Assembly (NCBI GenBank): GCA_017302655.1
Contig: JAFLDE010000007.1
Location: forward strand, 26,520 to 90,519
Length of the DNA: 64,000 nucleotides
Direction of reading: 5' to 3'
Source of the DNA: Burkholderiales bacterium
GTDB lineage: Bacteria > Pseudomonadota > Gammaproteobacteria > Burkholderiales > Burkholderiaceae_C
Part shown: positions 7,642 to 16,108 of the stretch, piece after piece
Position numbering within the stretch: position 1 is the first letter of the stretch
Layout: every line of letters starts with the position of its first letter
Notes under the pieces: generated by a model
What the model was told of the DNA's origin: nothing
What the model saw: only the letters and a program-made list of their open reading frames with translations
Databases searched by the model: none
Made by a program: the position numbers and the translations under genes

Positions 7642-8406
7642 TTGAAACTTGCCACCTGGAACGTGAATTCGCTGGCCGTGCGCCTGCCGCAACTGCTTGA
7701 ATGGCTAGCCGTCCACCCGGTCGATGCGTTGGTGCTGCAAGAGACCAAGCTCACCGACGACAAGTTCCCCGCAGCTGAACTGCAGGCCGCCGGCTACTCG
7801 GTGAGCTTCCACGGCCAGAAGACCTACAACGGCGTGGCCCTGCTCAGCCGCGCGCCGCACGACGCGGTGGTGAAGAACATGCCAGGCTTTGCCGATGAGC
7901 AAGCCCGTGTCATCACTGGAACCGTGAACGGGGTTCGCGTGATCGGTGGCTACTTCCCGAACGGCCAGCCCCCCGGCAGCGAGAAGTTCGCCTACAAGAT
8001 GACCTGGCTGGACGCCTTGCAGGCTTTCGTGGCCGCTGAGTTGGCCGTCCACCCGCAGCTGGTGCTGATGGGCGACTTCAACATCGCCCCGGAAGACCGA
8101 GACGTCCACGACCCGGTGGCCTGGGCCGGACAGATCCACTGCACCGATGAAGAACGCGGCCGCTTCGGCGCGCTGCTGGCCCTCGGCCTGCACGATGCCT
8201 TTCGCCTCTTCGAACAAGCGCCCAAGAGCTGGAGTTGGTGGGACTACCGCAACCTCGCATTTCGGCGCAACCAGGGCCTGCGCATCGATCACATCCTGGT
8301 GAGCGAGTCACTGCGCGGTCGCGTCCTGTCCTGCCAAATCGACAAACAACCGCGCAAGAACGAGCGCCCGAGCGACCACGCCCCGGTGGTGGTGGAACTT
8401 CGATGA
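7642..8406 (+). CDS. xth: Exodeoxyribonuclease III (AP endonuclease family)
   Basis: This 254-residue enzyme removes damaged 3' ends and cuts abasic sites during base-excision repair. It begins with TTG, preceded by AAGGA (7631-7635); the protein starts KLATWNVNSLAVRL, the correct family N-terminus. Key motifs are LVLQETKL (Glu metal ligand), LMGDFNIAPEDRDVHDP, WSWWDYRN and IDHILVS, ending with PSDHAPVVVEL, which carries the catalytic Asp-His. The thioesterase gene overlaps its stop codon (ATGA). Confidence 0.95.
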   Translation: MKLATWNVNSLAVRLPQLLEWLAVHPVDALVLQETKLTDDKFPAAELQAAGYSVSFHGQKTYNGVALLSRAPHDAVVKNMPGFADEQARVITGTVNGVRVIGGYFPNGQPPGSEKFAYKMTWLDALQAFVAAELAVHPQLVLMGDFNIAPEDRDVHDPVAWAGQIHCTDEERGRFGALLALGLHDAFRLFEQAPKSWSWWDYRNLAFRRNQGLRIDHILVSESLRGRVLSCQIDKQPRKNERPSDHAPVVVELR

Positions 8407-8987
8407 ACGAAGCCAATCTTCCGATGCAGACCGCCCCCTTGAGCGACACCCTGGCTGAATGGTTGGCCGACGAGGCCGCCCTGTTCGCCCGGCAGCGCGA
8501 ACACCAACAACCGCCGTCCGGCGGTGTGGTCGCAGCAGCGCAAGCCAAGGAGCTGAGCGGTTTGCAGCAGCTGAAACGCATGATTGCCGGCGAAGCACCC
8601 GCCCCACCGATCGCCTACACCATGGACTTCTGGCTGATCCGCGTGGCCGAGGGCGAAGCGGTGTTCCAGGGCCGGCCGCTGTTCAAGCACTACAACCCAC
8701 TGGGCGGCGTGCACGGGGGTTGGTTCGCCACCGTGCTGGATTCCGCCTTGGGCTGCGCCGTGCACAGCACCATGCAGGTCGGCGAGCGCTACACCACCTT
8801 GGAATTGAAGCTGAACCTGGTGCGCGGCCTGCAGGAAGGCCAGCCGCAGCGCGTACGAGCCATCGGCCGGGTGCGCCACCGCGGCCGACAAATGGCCAGC
8901 GCCGAGGCCGACTTGGTCGGCCCCGACGGCAAGCTATACGCCCACGCCAGCACCACCTGCCTGGTGTTCAGCGGCGTTCGTCCTTGA
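8403..8987 (+). CDS. PaaI-type hotdog-fold acyl-CoA thioesterase
   Basis: This 194-residue protein starts at the ATG overlapping the xth stop. After a polar N-terminal region of about 60 residues, the hotdog domain contains YNPLGGVHGGWFATVLDSA, with the family HGG motif, followed by TLELKLNLVRGL and HASTTCLVF. PaaI-like enzymes hydrolyse aryl- or acyl-CoA. The substrate cannot be told. Its 3' end overlaps the convergent oxidoreductase gene by 20 bases. Confidence 0.87.
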   Translation: MNEANLPMQTAPLSDTLAEWLADEAALFARQREHQQPPSGGVVAAAQAKELSGLQQLKRMIAGEAPAPPIAYTMDFWLIRVAEGEAVFQGRPLFKHYNPLGGVHGGWFATVLDSALGCAVHSTMQVGERYTTLELKLNLVRGLQEGQPQRVRAIGRVRHRGRQMASAEADLVGPDGKLYAHASTTCLVFSGVRP

Positions 8988-10308
8988 GGGCGTCTCTCAG
9001 TTCCGCCCAGCTGTAGCGCGCCTGCGCAGCCAGCAGCCCGGCCGCGCCAAACACCGAGCTCAGGCCGTAGCGCTGCAGAGCCTGCGGCAGGTCGGTACCC
9101 TGCATGGCCTCGGCGAGCCATTCGCCCGCCAGCGTGGTAGGCGCCACCCCGTGACCGCCGAAGGCTTGCGCGTACCACAGGCCAGGCGCCAGCTGGCCAA
9201 TCTGCGGCATCTGGTGGCGCGCATAGCTCATCAGGCCGCCCCAGGCGTGGGTCAATCGAACACCCTGCAGCTGTGGAAAGACGCGAAGCAAGTCGCGCTT
9301 CAGCAGGTGTGCGATGCGACGGCTGTCCCGCTGCAGGATGCTGATGCGGCCACCCCAGAGGATGCGGTCGTCCACCGTGCGGCGGTAGTAGTCGAAGGCG
9401 AAGCGGTTGTCGTAGAGCGCGGCAGGCGTGCGGATGGGGTGCTGCGCATCGGCCAGCGGCTCGGTGGCCACCACGTAGGTGGCAATTGGCAGGCGCGCTC
9501 CTTCCAACGCCGGCAGCACACGCTTCAGATAGCCCCCGCCGGCCACCAGCACGCGTTCGGCACACACGCTGCCGCCGCAGGCCGTGTGCACGCGCCAACG
9601 GCTGTCAGAACTGCCAGGGCGGGTTGGCTCGGCCTCGATGCGCATCGCGCCGCTGCGCTCCAGCACCTGCACGCCCTGCTCATGCAGGGCCGCAGCCAGT
9701 CCGCGGGCATAAACCAGCGGATGGAAGTGCAAGGCATCGCGCTCCAGCAAGGCGCCACCGTAGCGCTCGGTTTGCAGCCACTGGCGCACCTGCTGCGGCC
9801 CCACCGGCTGCCAGCACACGCCGAACTGCTCCTGCAACAAGGTCTGGCGCGCCGCCATGGCCTGCCGCGATGCGGGGCTGTTGAACCAATCGAGCCAGAG
9901 CGCGCCGCCCTCCACCGCATCGCAAGCGATGCCATGGGCTGCGATGCGGGCGCGGATCAAGGCCACCGCTTCGCGCGTGGCGGCGTAGAGCGAGCGTGCG
10001 GCGGGCGCTCCGATCTGCCGCAGCAGGTCTTCGGGTTCCAGGCTGAAGCCGCCGAAGACGAAGCCGCCGTTGCGCCCGCTGGCGCCATGGCCCACCGAGG
10101 CGGCCTCCAGCAGCACGGTGTCGCGCTCGCCCCGCTCGGCCAAGCTGGCAGCGGTGGCCAGGCCGGCAAAGCCGCCGCCAACGATGACGGTGCGAGCCTG
10201 CAACTGGCGCCCAGCCAATGGCGGCATGGGCCGCGCGGCGGCGCTGGCTTCGTAGTAGGTCTGTTCGGTGGGGCTCAGGGGGACTCCGGATCGTCGGGGG
10301 GGCTCCAC
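8968..10308 (-). CDS. FAD-dependent oxidoreductase, DAO / amino-acid or amine oxidase type
   Basis: The start is uncertain: GTG 10308 includes the family N-terminal block (SPTEQTYYEASAAARP), while ATG 10227 would remove it. At about 446 residues, it has the dinucleotide motif TVIVGGGFAGLATAASLAERG and an SVGHGASGRNGGFV segment typical of gamma-glutamylputrescine oxidase and related DAO proteins. A second conserved block near the C-terminus reads YAQAFGGHGVAPTTLAGEW. It likely deaminates an amine or amino acid, giving peroxide. The very long upstream extension of this frame is antisense to the next gene and was discarded. Confidence 0.85.
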   Translation of the reverse strand: MEPPRRSGVPLSPTEQTYYEASAAARPMPPLAGRQLQARTVIVGGGFAGLATAASLAERGERDTVLLEAASVGHGASGRNGGFVFGGFSLEPEDLLRQIGAPAARSLYAATREAVALIRARIAAHGIACDAVEGGALWLDWFNSPASRQAMAARQTLLQEQFGVCWQPVGPQQVRQWLQTERYGGALLERDALHFHPLVYARGLAAALHEQGVQVLERSGAMRIEAEPTRPGSSDSRWRVHTACGGSVCAERVLVAGGGYLKRVLPALEGARLPIATYVVATEPLADAQHPIRTPAALYDNRFAFDYYRRTVDDRILWGGRISILQRDSRRIAHLLKRDLLRVFPQLQGVRLTHAWGGLMSYARHQMPQIGQLAPGLWYAQAFGGHGVAPTTLAGEWLAEAMQGTDLPQALQRYGLSSVFGAAGLLAAQARYSWAELRDALKDERR

Positions 10309-10326
10309 AGCCACGATGATGCCGCC

Positions 10327-11055
10327 ATGCACCGTCCTCTCGCGCTCGTCGCCTTGCTTGCCTTGCTCGTGCCGAGGCCGTGCATCAGCGAGTCGGACCC
10401 GCCTCAGGTCATGCCGGAGGTCGCGTTGCACCTGCAGGACCGTCCGCCCTATTACGTTCTCAAGGGCCCCGCAGGCCTGGTGGTCATGCCCTTGCTGCAG
10501 GCCCTGCAACGAGCCGGTCTGCCGCACCGCTTCGAGCACACCCCGGCGCTGCGGCAGTTGCGGCTCATCGAATCGGACGGCGGCATGCATTGCGGAGTCG
10601 GCTGGTTTCGCAACGAAGAACGCGCCACGAAGGGACGCTTCAGCAAGGCGCTGTACCAAGACCAGCCCCTGGGACTGTTGATGCGCCAAGAGCTTGGCTG
10701 GCAGGCGCCCCTGCGCATGGCTGAAGCGCTGGCAGAGCGCCGGGTGCGCTTGCTCGTGAAAGCCGGCTTTTCCTATGGTGCCGAGTTCGACCGCCAACTG
10801 GCCGCCCTGCCGCCACCGGCCAGCTTCACCGGTGAGATGGCCACGGTGGCACGCATGCTGGCCGCCGACCGCGCCGACTGGACGCCGATGGCCCCCGAGG
10901 AAGCGCAACTGCTGGTCACCCAATTCGCAGGCTTGCGCATGCTGTCCTTTGCCGACGCCCCGCCGGGCGGTCGGCGCCATCTGTATTGCAACAAGGCCGT
11001 GCCTGAAGCGTGGCTCAAACGTCTGGACGCTGAGTTGCCAGAGATCAAGCGCTGA
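10327..11055 (+). CDS. Periplasmic substrate-binding-like protein (SBP_bac_3 fold)
   Basis: This 242-residue protein has a signal peptide (PLALVALLALLVPRPCIS). The mature part starts ALHLQDRPPYYV, typical of proteins that bind small polar ligands. No ABC permease or ATPase is adjacent, so it may be a stand-alone sensor-like or orphan binding protein. It starts 18 bases from the divergent oxidoreductase start and overlaps the convergent GGDEF-EAL gene by 11 bases. The ligand is unknown. Confidence 0.7.
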   Translation: MHRPLALVALLALLVPRPCISESDPPQVMPEVALHLQDRPPYYVLKGPAGLVVMPLLQALQRAGLPHRFEHTPALRQLRLIESDGGMHCGVGWFRNEERATKGRFSKALYQDQPLGLLMRQELGWQAPLRMAEALAERRVRLLVKAGFSYGAEFDRQLAALPPPASFTGEMATVARMLAADRADWTPMAPEEAQLLVTQFAGLRMLSFADAPPGGRRHLYCNKAVPEAWLKRLDAELPEIKR

Positions 11056-12895
11056 CGCGAGTCCTCTGCCCTAGCGCCTGTTCGCCCAACAAGCCGGCCA
11101 AGGCGCCCACTTCCAGCGGCCTGGCGAGGCCGAAACCCTGAAAGAGATCACAGCGCAAGCGCTCCAGCTCGGCCCAATCTGCACTGCACTCCACACCTTC
11201 GGCGACCACCCGCAAGCCCAGCGCATGGGCCACACCGATGATGGACGCCACCAACAGTCGCGACTCGCTATTGCTCGACATGCCGTGGATGAACAAGCGG
11301 TCGATCTTCAACTTCTGGCTGCGCAAGCGCAGCAGATAGGCCAGAGAGCTGTAGCCGGTCCCGAAGTCGTCGATGGCCAACGCGTAGCCCCTGCGCTGCA
11401 ACTGAACGACCATCGAGTCCGGCGCCTCGACGTCCTCGAACAAGGTGCCTTCGGTCAGCTCGAACTCGACACGATGCGGCCCCAAGTCGAGCCGCTCGAG
11501 CGCCTCCAGCAATTGCTCACGGTGCAGGGGCTGACGGCACTGACGGGAAGACAGGTTCACCGCCACCACGGGCGGCACAAGACCCATCGTCTCGAGTTGC
11601 CGAAGGTCAGCCGCCAACACCTCCAGGAGGCTGAGGCTGAGTTCGACGATCAGCCCGCTGCTCTCCGCGACGGAGATGAAATCCGCCGGCGCTACCAGGC
11701 CCCGTTCGGCATGGCGCCAGCGCGCCAGTGCCTCCAAACCGCAGCATCGTCCCTCGACATCGAACTGGGGCTGATAGGCCAGATGCAGCCCGCGATGTTC
11801 CAGGGCCACACGAAGATCGCGTTCCAAGGCGAGACGCTCGCGCAACGAAGCACCGATGGCCTCTGAGAACAGCTGGAAGCCATCCTTGCCCCGGCGCTTG
11901 GCCTCGTACATGGCGGCATCGGCCCAGCGCATCACGTCGCTCGCGTTGTCGGCATGCAGCGGCATCAAGGCGACACCGATGGATACGTGAATCGGCAGTT
12001 CCGCCCCCGTGGGCCGCGGCAGCTCCTCGACCAGAGCCGCCGCAACTTGCGTGGCCCGCGCTTCGTCCAGCGGCGCGCTCAGCAGCAGCGCGAACTCGTC
12101 GCCAGCCAAGCGGGCCGCCACGTCCTGAGGTCGGCACTGCGCTCGAAGCACCGTCGCGACGCGCCGCAGGACGCGATCCCCGGCCAAATGCCCATGGCTG
12201 TCGTTGATCTGCTTGAAATTGTCCAGATCGATGAAGAGCAAGGCGGCGGGTCGGCTGCGGCAATGGGCAGCCGCCTCGTCCAAGGCCAGTCGAAAGGACT
12301 CACGGTTGGGGAGATCGGTGAGCGGATCGTGATGGGCCAGGTGCAGGGTGCGTTCCTCGGCCGCGCTCACCGTGGCGCGCAGGCGGCGCGTCACCACACT
12401 GGCCAGCAACAAGGCCGCCGCCAACAGGCCCGAGGCGCTGCCGACGAAGCGCAACAGATCGCTCCATATGGGCGCGCGGCTGGCCACCAGCTTCAGTTCG
12501 CCCACCACCTCGCGCTGAGCTTGCACAGGCAATCGGAGCTCTTCGCGGCCTGCCCACTGGTGCAACCAATGCGCCTTTCCGCGATCGGACTTGAACTGAG
12601 CGAGCGGGCGGCCAGCGCCATTGCGAAGCACCGCCTCCTCGATGGCGGGCGCGCTGTTCAATGCCGAAAGAATCTCCGCAGCGTCCTTGGCGGCATCGAA
12701 CAGGATGGCCGCTGAGGCGTTGTCCGCGACGATGCGTCCTTGAATCGCCAAATCCTCGCGAAAGCGCCGCTCCAGTTGACCGTGCTGCGCAACCGCCAGA
12801 AGCAGCGAGAACAAGAGCAAGGCTGCCAGCGTCACCCACACTTCGGCGCGACGACCGCCGAAGGGTCTTGCATTGGCCTGCTCATGGCGCATCAA
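11045..12895 (-). CDS. Inner-membrane CHASE8-like / GGDEF / EAL cyclic-di-GMP protein (YfiN-type)
   Basis: This 616-residue protein begins with a membrane helix (about residues 17-37), then a periplasmic sensor region to about 140 resembling CHASE8 (IQGRIVADNASAAILFDA), a second helix at about 153-170, a GGDEF domain and an EAL domain. The cyclase site is AGDEF at 264-268, a common active variant. The phosphodiesterase keeps EAL (388-390), NLSSRQ and DDFGTGYSS (509-517), so both activities are possible. The sensor layout matches YfiN/TpbB, which YfiR represses. The yfiR-like gene overlaps its start by four bases. Confidence 0.9.
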   Translation of the reverse strand: MMRHEQANARPFGGRRAEVWVTLAALLLFSLLLAVAQHGQLERRFREDLAIQGRIVADNASAAILFDAAKDAAEILSALNSAPAIEEAVLRNGAGRPLAQFKSDRGKAHWLHQWAGREELRLPVQAQREVVGELKLVASRAPIWSDLLRFVGSASGLLAAALLLASVVTRRLRATVSAAEERTLHLAHHDPLTDLPNRESFRLALDEAAAHCRSRPAALLFIDLDNFKQINDSHGHLAGDRVLRRVATVLRAQCRPQDVAARLAGDEFALLLSAPLDEARATQVAAALVEELPRPTGAELPIHVSIGVALMPLHADNASDVMRWADAAMYEAKRRGKDGFQLFSEAIGASLRERLALERDLRVALEHRGLHLAYQPQFDVEGRCCGLEALARWRHAERGLVAPADFISVAESSGLIVELSLSLLEVLAADLRQLETMGLVPPVVAVNLSSRQCRQPLHREQLLEALERLDLGPHRVEFELTEGTLFEDVEAPDSMVVQLQRRGYALAIDDFGTGYSSLAYLLRLRSQKLKIDRLFIHGMSSNSESRLLVASIIGVAHALGLRVVAEGVECSADWAELERLRCDLFQGFGLARPLEVGALAGLLGEQALGQRTRVSA

Positions 12896-13398
12896 TCCTT
12901 CCTCACGAAACGAGCCAGGCGCAGCAGGCGCGCGCTGAAACCGACGCCGCCACGGCGGGCCGCCTCCAGTTCCACATCAAAGGCCACGCGCCCGTCTTCG
13001 ACCAGCAAGGCCAGCATGGCGCCGCGATCCAGCGCTCCCACCTCTTCGCTGACGACGAGCACACCAGGTGCGACGTCCGGCGGCGCACTGCTGCCGACCA
13101 GCCCCACATGACAGTCCTCAGGCAGGCGCACGCCCTGGGGAACCTGCCGCGTCCGCAGCATTCGCCCTTGAACGTCGAGCCCCGCGCTGCGCCCGAGTTC
13201 TTGTGCCAAAGGGGAGTCCACCGCCAGACAGACCTGCATCGGCTGACCGGGCGGCAGCGCGCCTGCGGGCCACTCGACGAAGCGCAGCACCTTGACCAGC
13301 ACTTGCGCCTTCAGCACTTCGGCGGGCTGCTGCGCCCAGGCCTGAGCGCACGCCCAGGCCATGAGCAGGGCAACGGGCGCAAGACGACGAAGCGGCAT
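12892..13398 (-). CDS. YfiR-family periplasmic regulator of a diguanylate cyclase
   Basis: This 168-residue exported protein (signal peptide ends near AWAQ, residue 23) is of the YfiR/DUF4154 family. Support includes AEVLKAQVLVKVLRFVEWPAG at the start of the mature chain and the late VGFSARLLRLARFVRK. YfiR binds the periplasmic domain of YfiN and holds the cyclase off until cell-envelope or redox stress. Mature cysteines are few (CLAV, DCHV). It lies between a TonB receptor and its probable partner cyclase in one operon. Confidence 0.88.
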   Translation of the reverse strand: MPLRRLAPVALLMAWACAQAWAQQPAEVLKAQVLVKVLRFVEWPAGALPPGQPMQVCLAVDSPLAQELGRSAGLDVQGRMLRTRQVPQGVRLPEDCHVGLVGSSAPPDVAPGVLVVSEEVGALDRGAMLALLVEDGRVAFDVELEAARRGGVGFSARLLRLARFVRKD

Positions 13399-13402
13399 GG
13401 GG

Positions 13403-15301
13403 TCAGAGCTTCCAGGTCCAGTCCACTTGCAAGCTTCGTCGCGGCTGGGGCACCCTCAGCAAGGCCTGGTTATCCGGGCCAGCCGGGTCGTGGAGAAGCC
13501 GATCGCCCAAGTTGAGGGCTCGCAGCCCCCATTCATGAGACCCCTGCTTGTATTGCAGGCGTCCGTTGGCTGTCCATTGCCAGGGCACCGGCACCTTCCC
13601 CTGACGCTTGCCCTGAGCCTGCCACTCGAACCCCAGGCTCCAGGCCGAGGCCAGGGGCCAGACCGCATGGCCCTTGAACAGCCAGGGAGGGGAATTGCTG
13701 ACCCGCTCGCCCGCATGACGCGCACGGATGTAAGACCCGTCCACGCGCCACTGCACGCCCCCAGGGCCGCCCAGCTGCGAGATGGCCAGATCGACACCCT
13801 GGCTGGTGATCGTGCCAAGGTTCCGGTACTGCAGCAGCCCGGACTCCTCCAACTGCTGCAGTTCGATGGCCTGACTGAGGCGCGTGGAATACACCATCAG
13901 GCTCAACACAGTGCGCTCATCCAGCGCACGCTCCCAGCCCAACTCCAGCGAGCGCATGCGCTCTGCGCCCAGGCCTGGGTTGGCAACCTGGCTGTAGTCA
14001 TCGCCATAAAAACGTTCGCTGAAATTGGGCGCGCGGAACGCCCGACCCATCATCAGCTTCAAGGCCTCACCGGCTTTCGGGCGCCAGACCAGTGCCAGAC
14101 GCGGTGACCACTGGCTTTCCTGGTCTCTCACTCGATCGATGCGCACACCGGAGGTGAGCTGCCAGTGCGGGGACAGGCGCCACTGATCCTGCGCGAAAAC
14201 ACCCAGCCGGCGCCCCGACTCGCGGCTGTCCAGATAACTCAAGGGCGGGGACAGGTCGGCATTGCGTTGGCTGGCCCAGGGAACCAGCCGGGCGTCCATG
14301 CCCAGCAGCAGCTCATGGTTCAGCCAGCCGCGCCATTGCAGGCGGGCATCCAGGCTGTAGGACATCGAACCCGCATCGTCCCGGTTGATCTGTTCGTTTT
14401 CGAAGACGTATTCCCCGCGGAACTGATAGCGGGATGCGCTCAGTCGCAAGCTGCGCCGGAGCGCCTGACTCCAGCCTTCCTCGTACCCGAGCTCGACGTG
14501 CCCGTAGCGGTCGCGGTAGCGCGTGCCCGCCTCGCCGGGCACGGAGCCGTAAGGGGCAGTGGCCACATCCTTGTCGCGCTGAGTCAGGGTGCCGGCCAGA
14601 CGCCATTCGCCTCTCTTGGCCTTGACGAACACGCTGTGGTGAGCCACGCCATCGAGCCCGCGCAGCGACCTATTCAAGCCAAGCTCAGGCAGCACCAGCG
14701 ATTCGCCGCGCCGCGTCAGCGACTGAAGCCCGATGAACAGATCGCCGCCTTGCTCGTCCGAGTGGCCGTACTGCATGAGCAGGCGGCGCGTGCCGAAACT
14801 CCCGACGCCGCCCTTGAGCAACAGCCCCGGAGCGTCAGCACCGTCCAGCGTCACCAAGTTGACCACTCCCAGCAGGGCGTTGGCCCCGTAGACCGAGGAA
14901 CTCGGCCCGTACACCAACTCCAGTCGCTTCACCCACTCCGGCACCAAGGGAAACTCGAACTCGGGCAGCGCCTGGTCGTAGACCGGGTCGTTGATGCGCA
15001 CGCCATCGATGGTGACGAGCAGACGGGAGTTGTAGTCACCCGGCCGATTGAAACCCCGCAGTCCGACTTCCACATATTGCCTGGAGTGACTCAGATGCAC
15101 ACCGGGCAGCCGAGCCAGCATTTCGGCCACGGTGCCATGCCCCAGGGCCAGGCTTTCCCGCTGCCCAAGCACGGCAACCGACGCCGGTGCATCGAGCAGG
15201 CTTTGCGCGTACCGCGACGGCCCGACCACCTCGCGCTGCAACAGCGCCTCGAGGTCGTCCTCGCCGCGCGCGGACAGGGCCGACAACGCGATGCCAAACA
15301 A
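13403..15301 (-). CDS. TonB-dependent outer-membrane receptor (start codon disrupted or non-standard)
   Basis: A plug domain (SLALGHGTVAEMLARLPGVHL, then VTIDGVRINDP and GPSSSVYGANALLGVVNLVT) precedes a 22-strand-type barrel ending in WTWKL. The longest open frame starts at TTG 15301 and gives a clipped signal peptide (FGIALSALSA). In the same frame, an ATG at 15328 would give MHPCV, then TGA at 15311-15313, then AACLFGIALSALSARG, a complete signal peptide but for that stop. It precedes yfiR and the cyclase on the same strand. Ligand unknown; no cobalamin riboswitch is visible upstream. Confidence 0.87.
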   Translation of the reverse strand: MFGIALSALSARGEDDLEALLQREVVGPSRYAQSLLDAPASVAVLGQRESLALGHGTVAEMLARLPGVHLSHSRQYVEVGLRGFNRPGDYNSRLLVTIDGVRINDPVYDQALPEFEFPLVPEWVKRLELVYGPSSSVYGANALLGVVNLVTLDGADAPGLLLKGGVGSFGTRRLLMQYGHSDEQGGDLFIGLQSLTRRGESLVLPELGLNRSLRGLDGVAHHSVFVKAKRGEWRLAGTLTQRDKDVATAPYGSVPGEAGTRYRDRYGHVELGYEEGWSQALRRSLRLSASRYQFRGEYVFENEQINRDDAGSMSYSLDARLQWRGWLNHELLLGMDARLVPWASQRNADLSPPLSYLDSRESGRRLGVFAQDQWRLSPHWQLTSGVRIDRVRDQESQWSPRLALVWRPKAGEALKLMMGRAFRAPNFSERFYGDDYSQVANPGLGAERMRSLELGWERALDERTVLSLMVYSTRLSQAIELQQLEESGLLQYRNLGTITSQGVDLAISQLGGPGGVQWRVDGSYIRARHAGERVSNSPPWLFKGHAVWPLASAWSLGFEWQAQGKRQGKVPVPWQWTANGRLQYKQGSHEWGLRALNLGDRLLHDPAGPDNQALLRVPQPRRSLQVDWTWKL

Positions 15302-15466
15302 GCAGGCAGCTCAAACGCAGGGATGCATGACGAAACTCGCAGGAACTTGCTTCGCATGCTAGGCCCAAGCGCCCGGCGTTCCGCCGTGTTTCGCGCGTGC
15401 GCCACAGGCCACGCGCAAGGCGTGAACCAGGCCCTTTCGCGAGGCTTCCCGTCGTGCTAACGGGCC

Positions 15467-16108
15467 CTAAGGCTGAGCGCGAAGCTGCGAGGCCGCCTGC
15501 GCCAGTTGTCGAACGCGCGCCCAGTCCCCGGCCTGCAAGGCATCCTTGGGCGTCAGCCATGAGCCGCCGCACACCCGCACATTGGGCAACGCCAGGAACT
15601 GCGGCGCCGTCTCGGGCGTGATGCCGCCGGTTGGGCAGAAGGCAATGTCCGGGAAGGGGCCCGCCAGGCCCTTGAGAAGGGCCACGCCCCCAACAGCCGT
15701 CGCCGGAAACAGCTTGAGGAACCGGTGCCCATGGTCGTTGGCGGTCATCACCTCGCTGGCACTGGCCACGCCGGGAAGCAGCGGCAGCCCCGCCTCGCGG
15801 CAGGCGGCAGATAGCGCCGGGGTGAAGCCAGGGCTGACGGCAAAGCGCGCACCCGCGTCGCGCGCCGCACGGGCGTCTGCCGCCGTGCGCAAGGTGCCAG
15901 CGCCGACGATCGCCTCGGGCACGGCGCGCGCCATGGCTTCGATGGCCGGCAATGCCGCCGCCGAGCGCAGCGTCACTTCCAGCACCTTCACGCCACCGGC
16001 CACCAAGGCTTCGGCCAGAGGCACGGCATGCGCCAGGTCTTCGACAACGATGACGGGAATCACGGGGCCGTGATCGGCCAAACTGAGCAAGAAGTCCATT
16101 GGGTTCAC
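15467..16108 (-). CDS. eda: 2-dehydro-3-deoxy-phosphogluconate (KDPG) aldolase
   Basis: This 213-residue enzyme cleaves KDPG to pyruvate and glyceraldehyde 3-phosphate, the last step of the Entner-Doudoroff route. The Schiff-base lysine is Lys132 in FLKLFPA; Glu44 and Arg48 (LEVTLR) and the phosphate loop CPTGGI are present. The start overlaps the edd stop by four bases, so the two are translated together. Some bacterial versions also act on 2-keto-4-hydroxyglutarate. Confidence 0.95.
   Translation of the reverse strand: MNPMDFLLSLADHGPVIPVIVVEDLAHAVPLAEALVAGGVKVLEVTLRSAAALPAIEAMARAVPEAIVGAGTLRTAADARAARDAGARFAVSPGFTPALSAACREAGLPLLPGVASASEVMTANDHGHRFLKLFPATAVGGVALLKGLAGPFPDIAFCPTGGITPETAPQFLALPNVRVCGGSWLTPKDALQAGDWARVRQLAQAASQLRAQP

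Noticed and set aside
10309-10980. Long N-terminal extension of the FAD oxidoreductase frame
   Set aside because: Antisense to the binding-protein gene and not family-like before the SPTEQTYYEAS block.
15329-15466. Cobalamin riboswitch upstream of the TonB receptor
   Set aside because: The conserved cobalamin-box sequence and aptamer blocks are not present.
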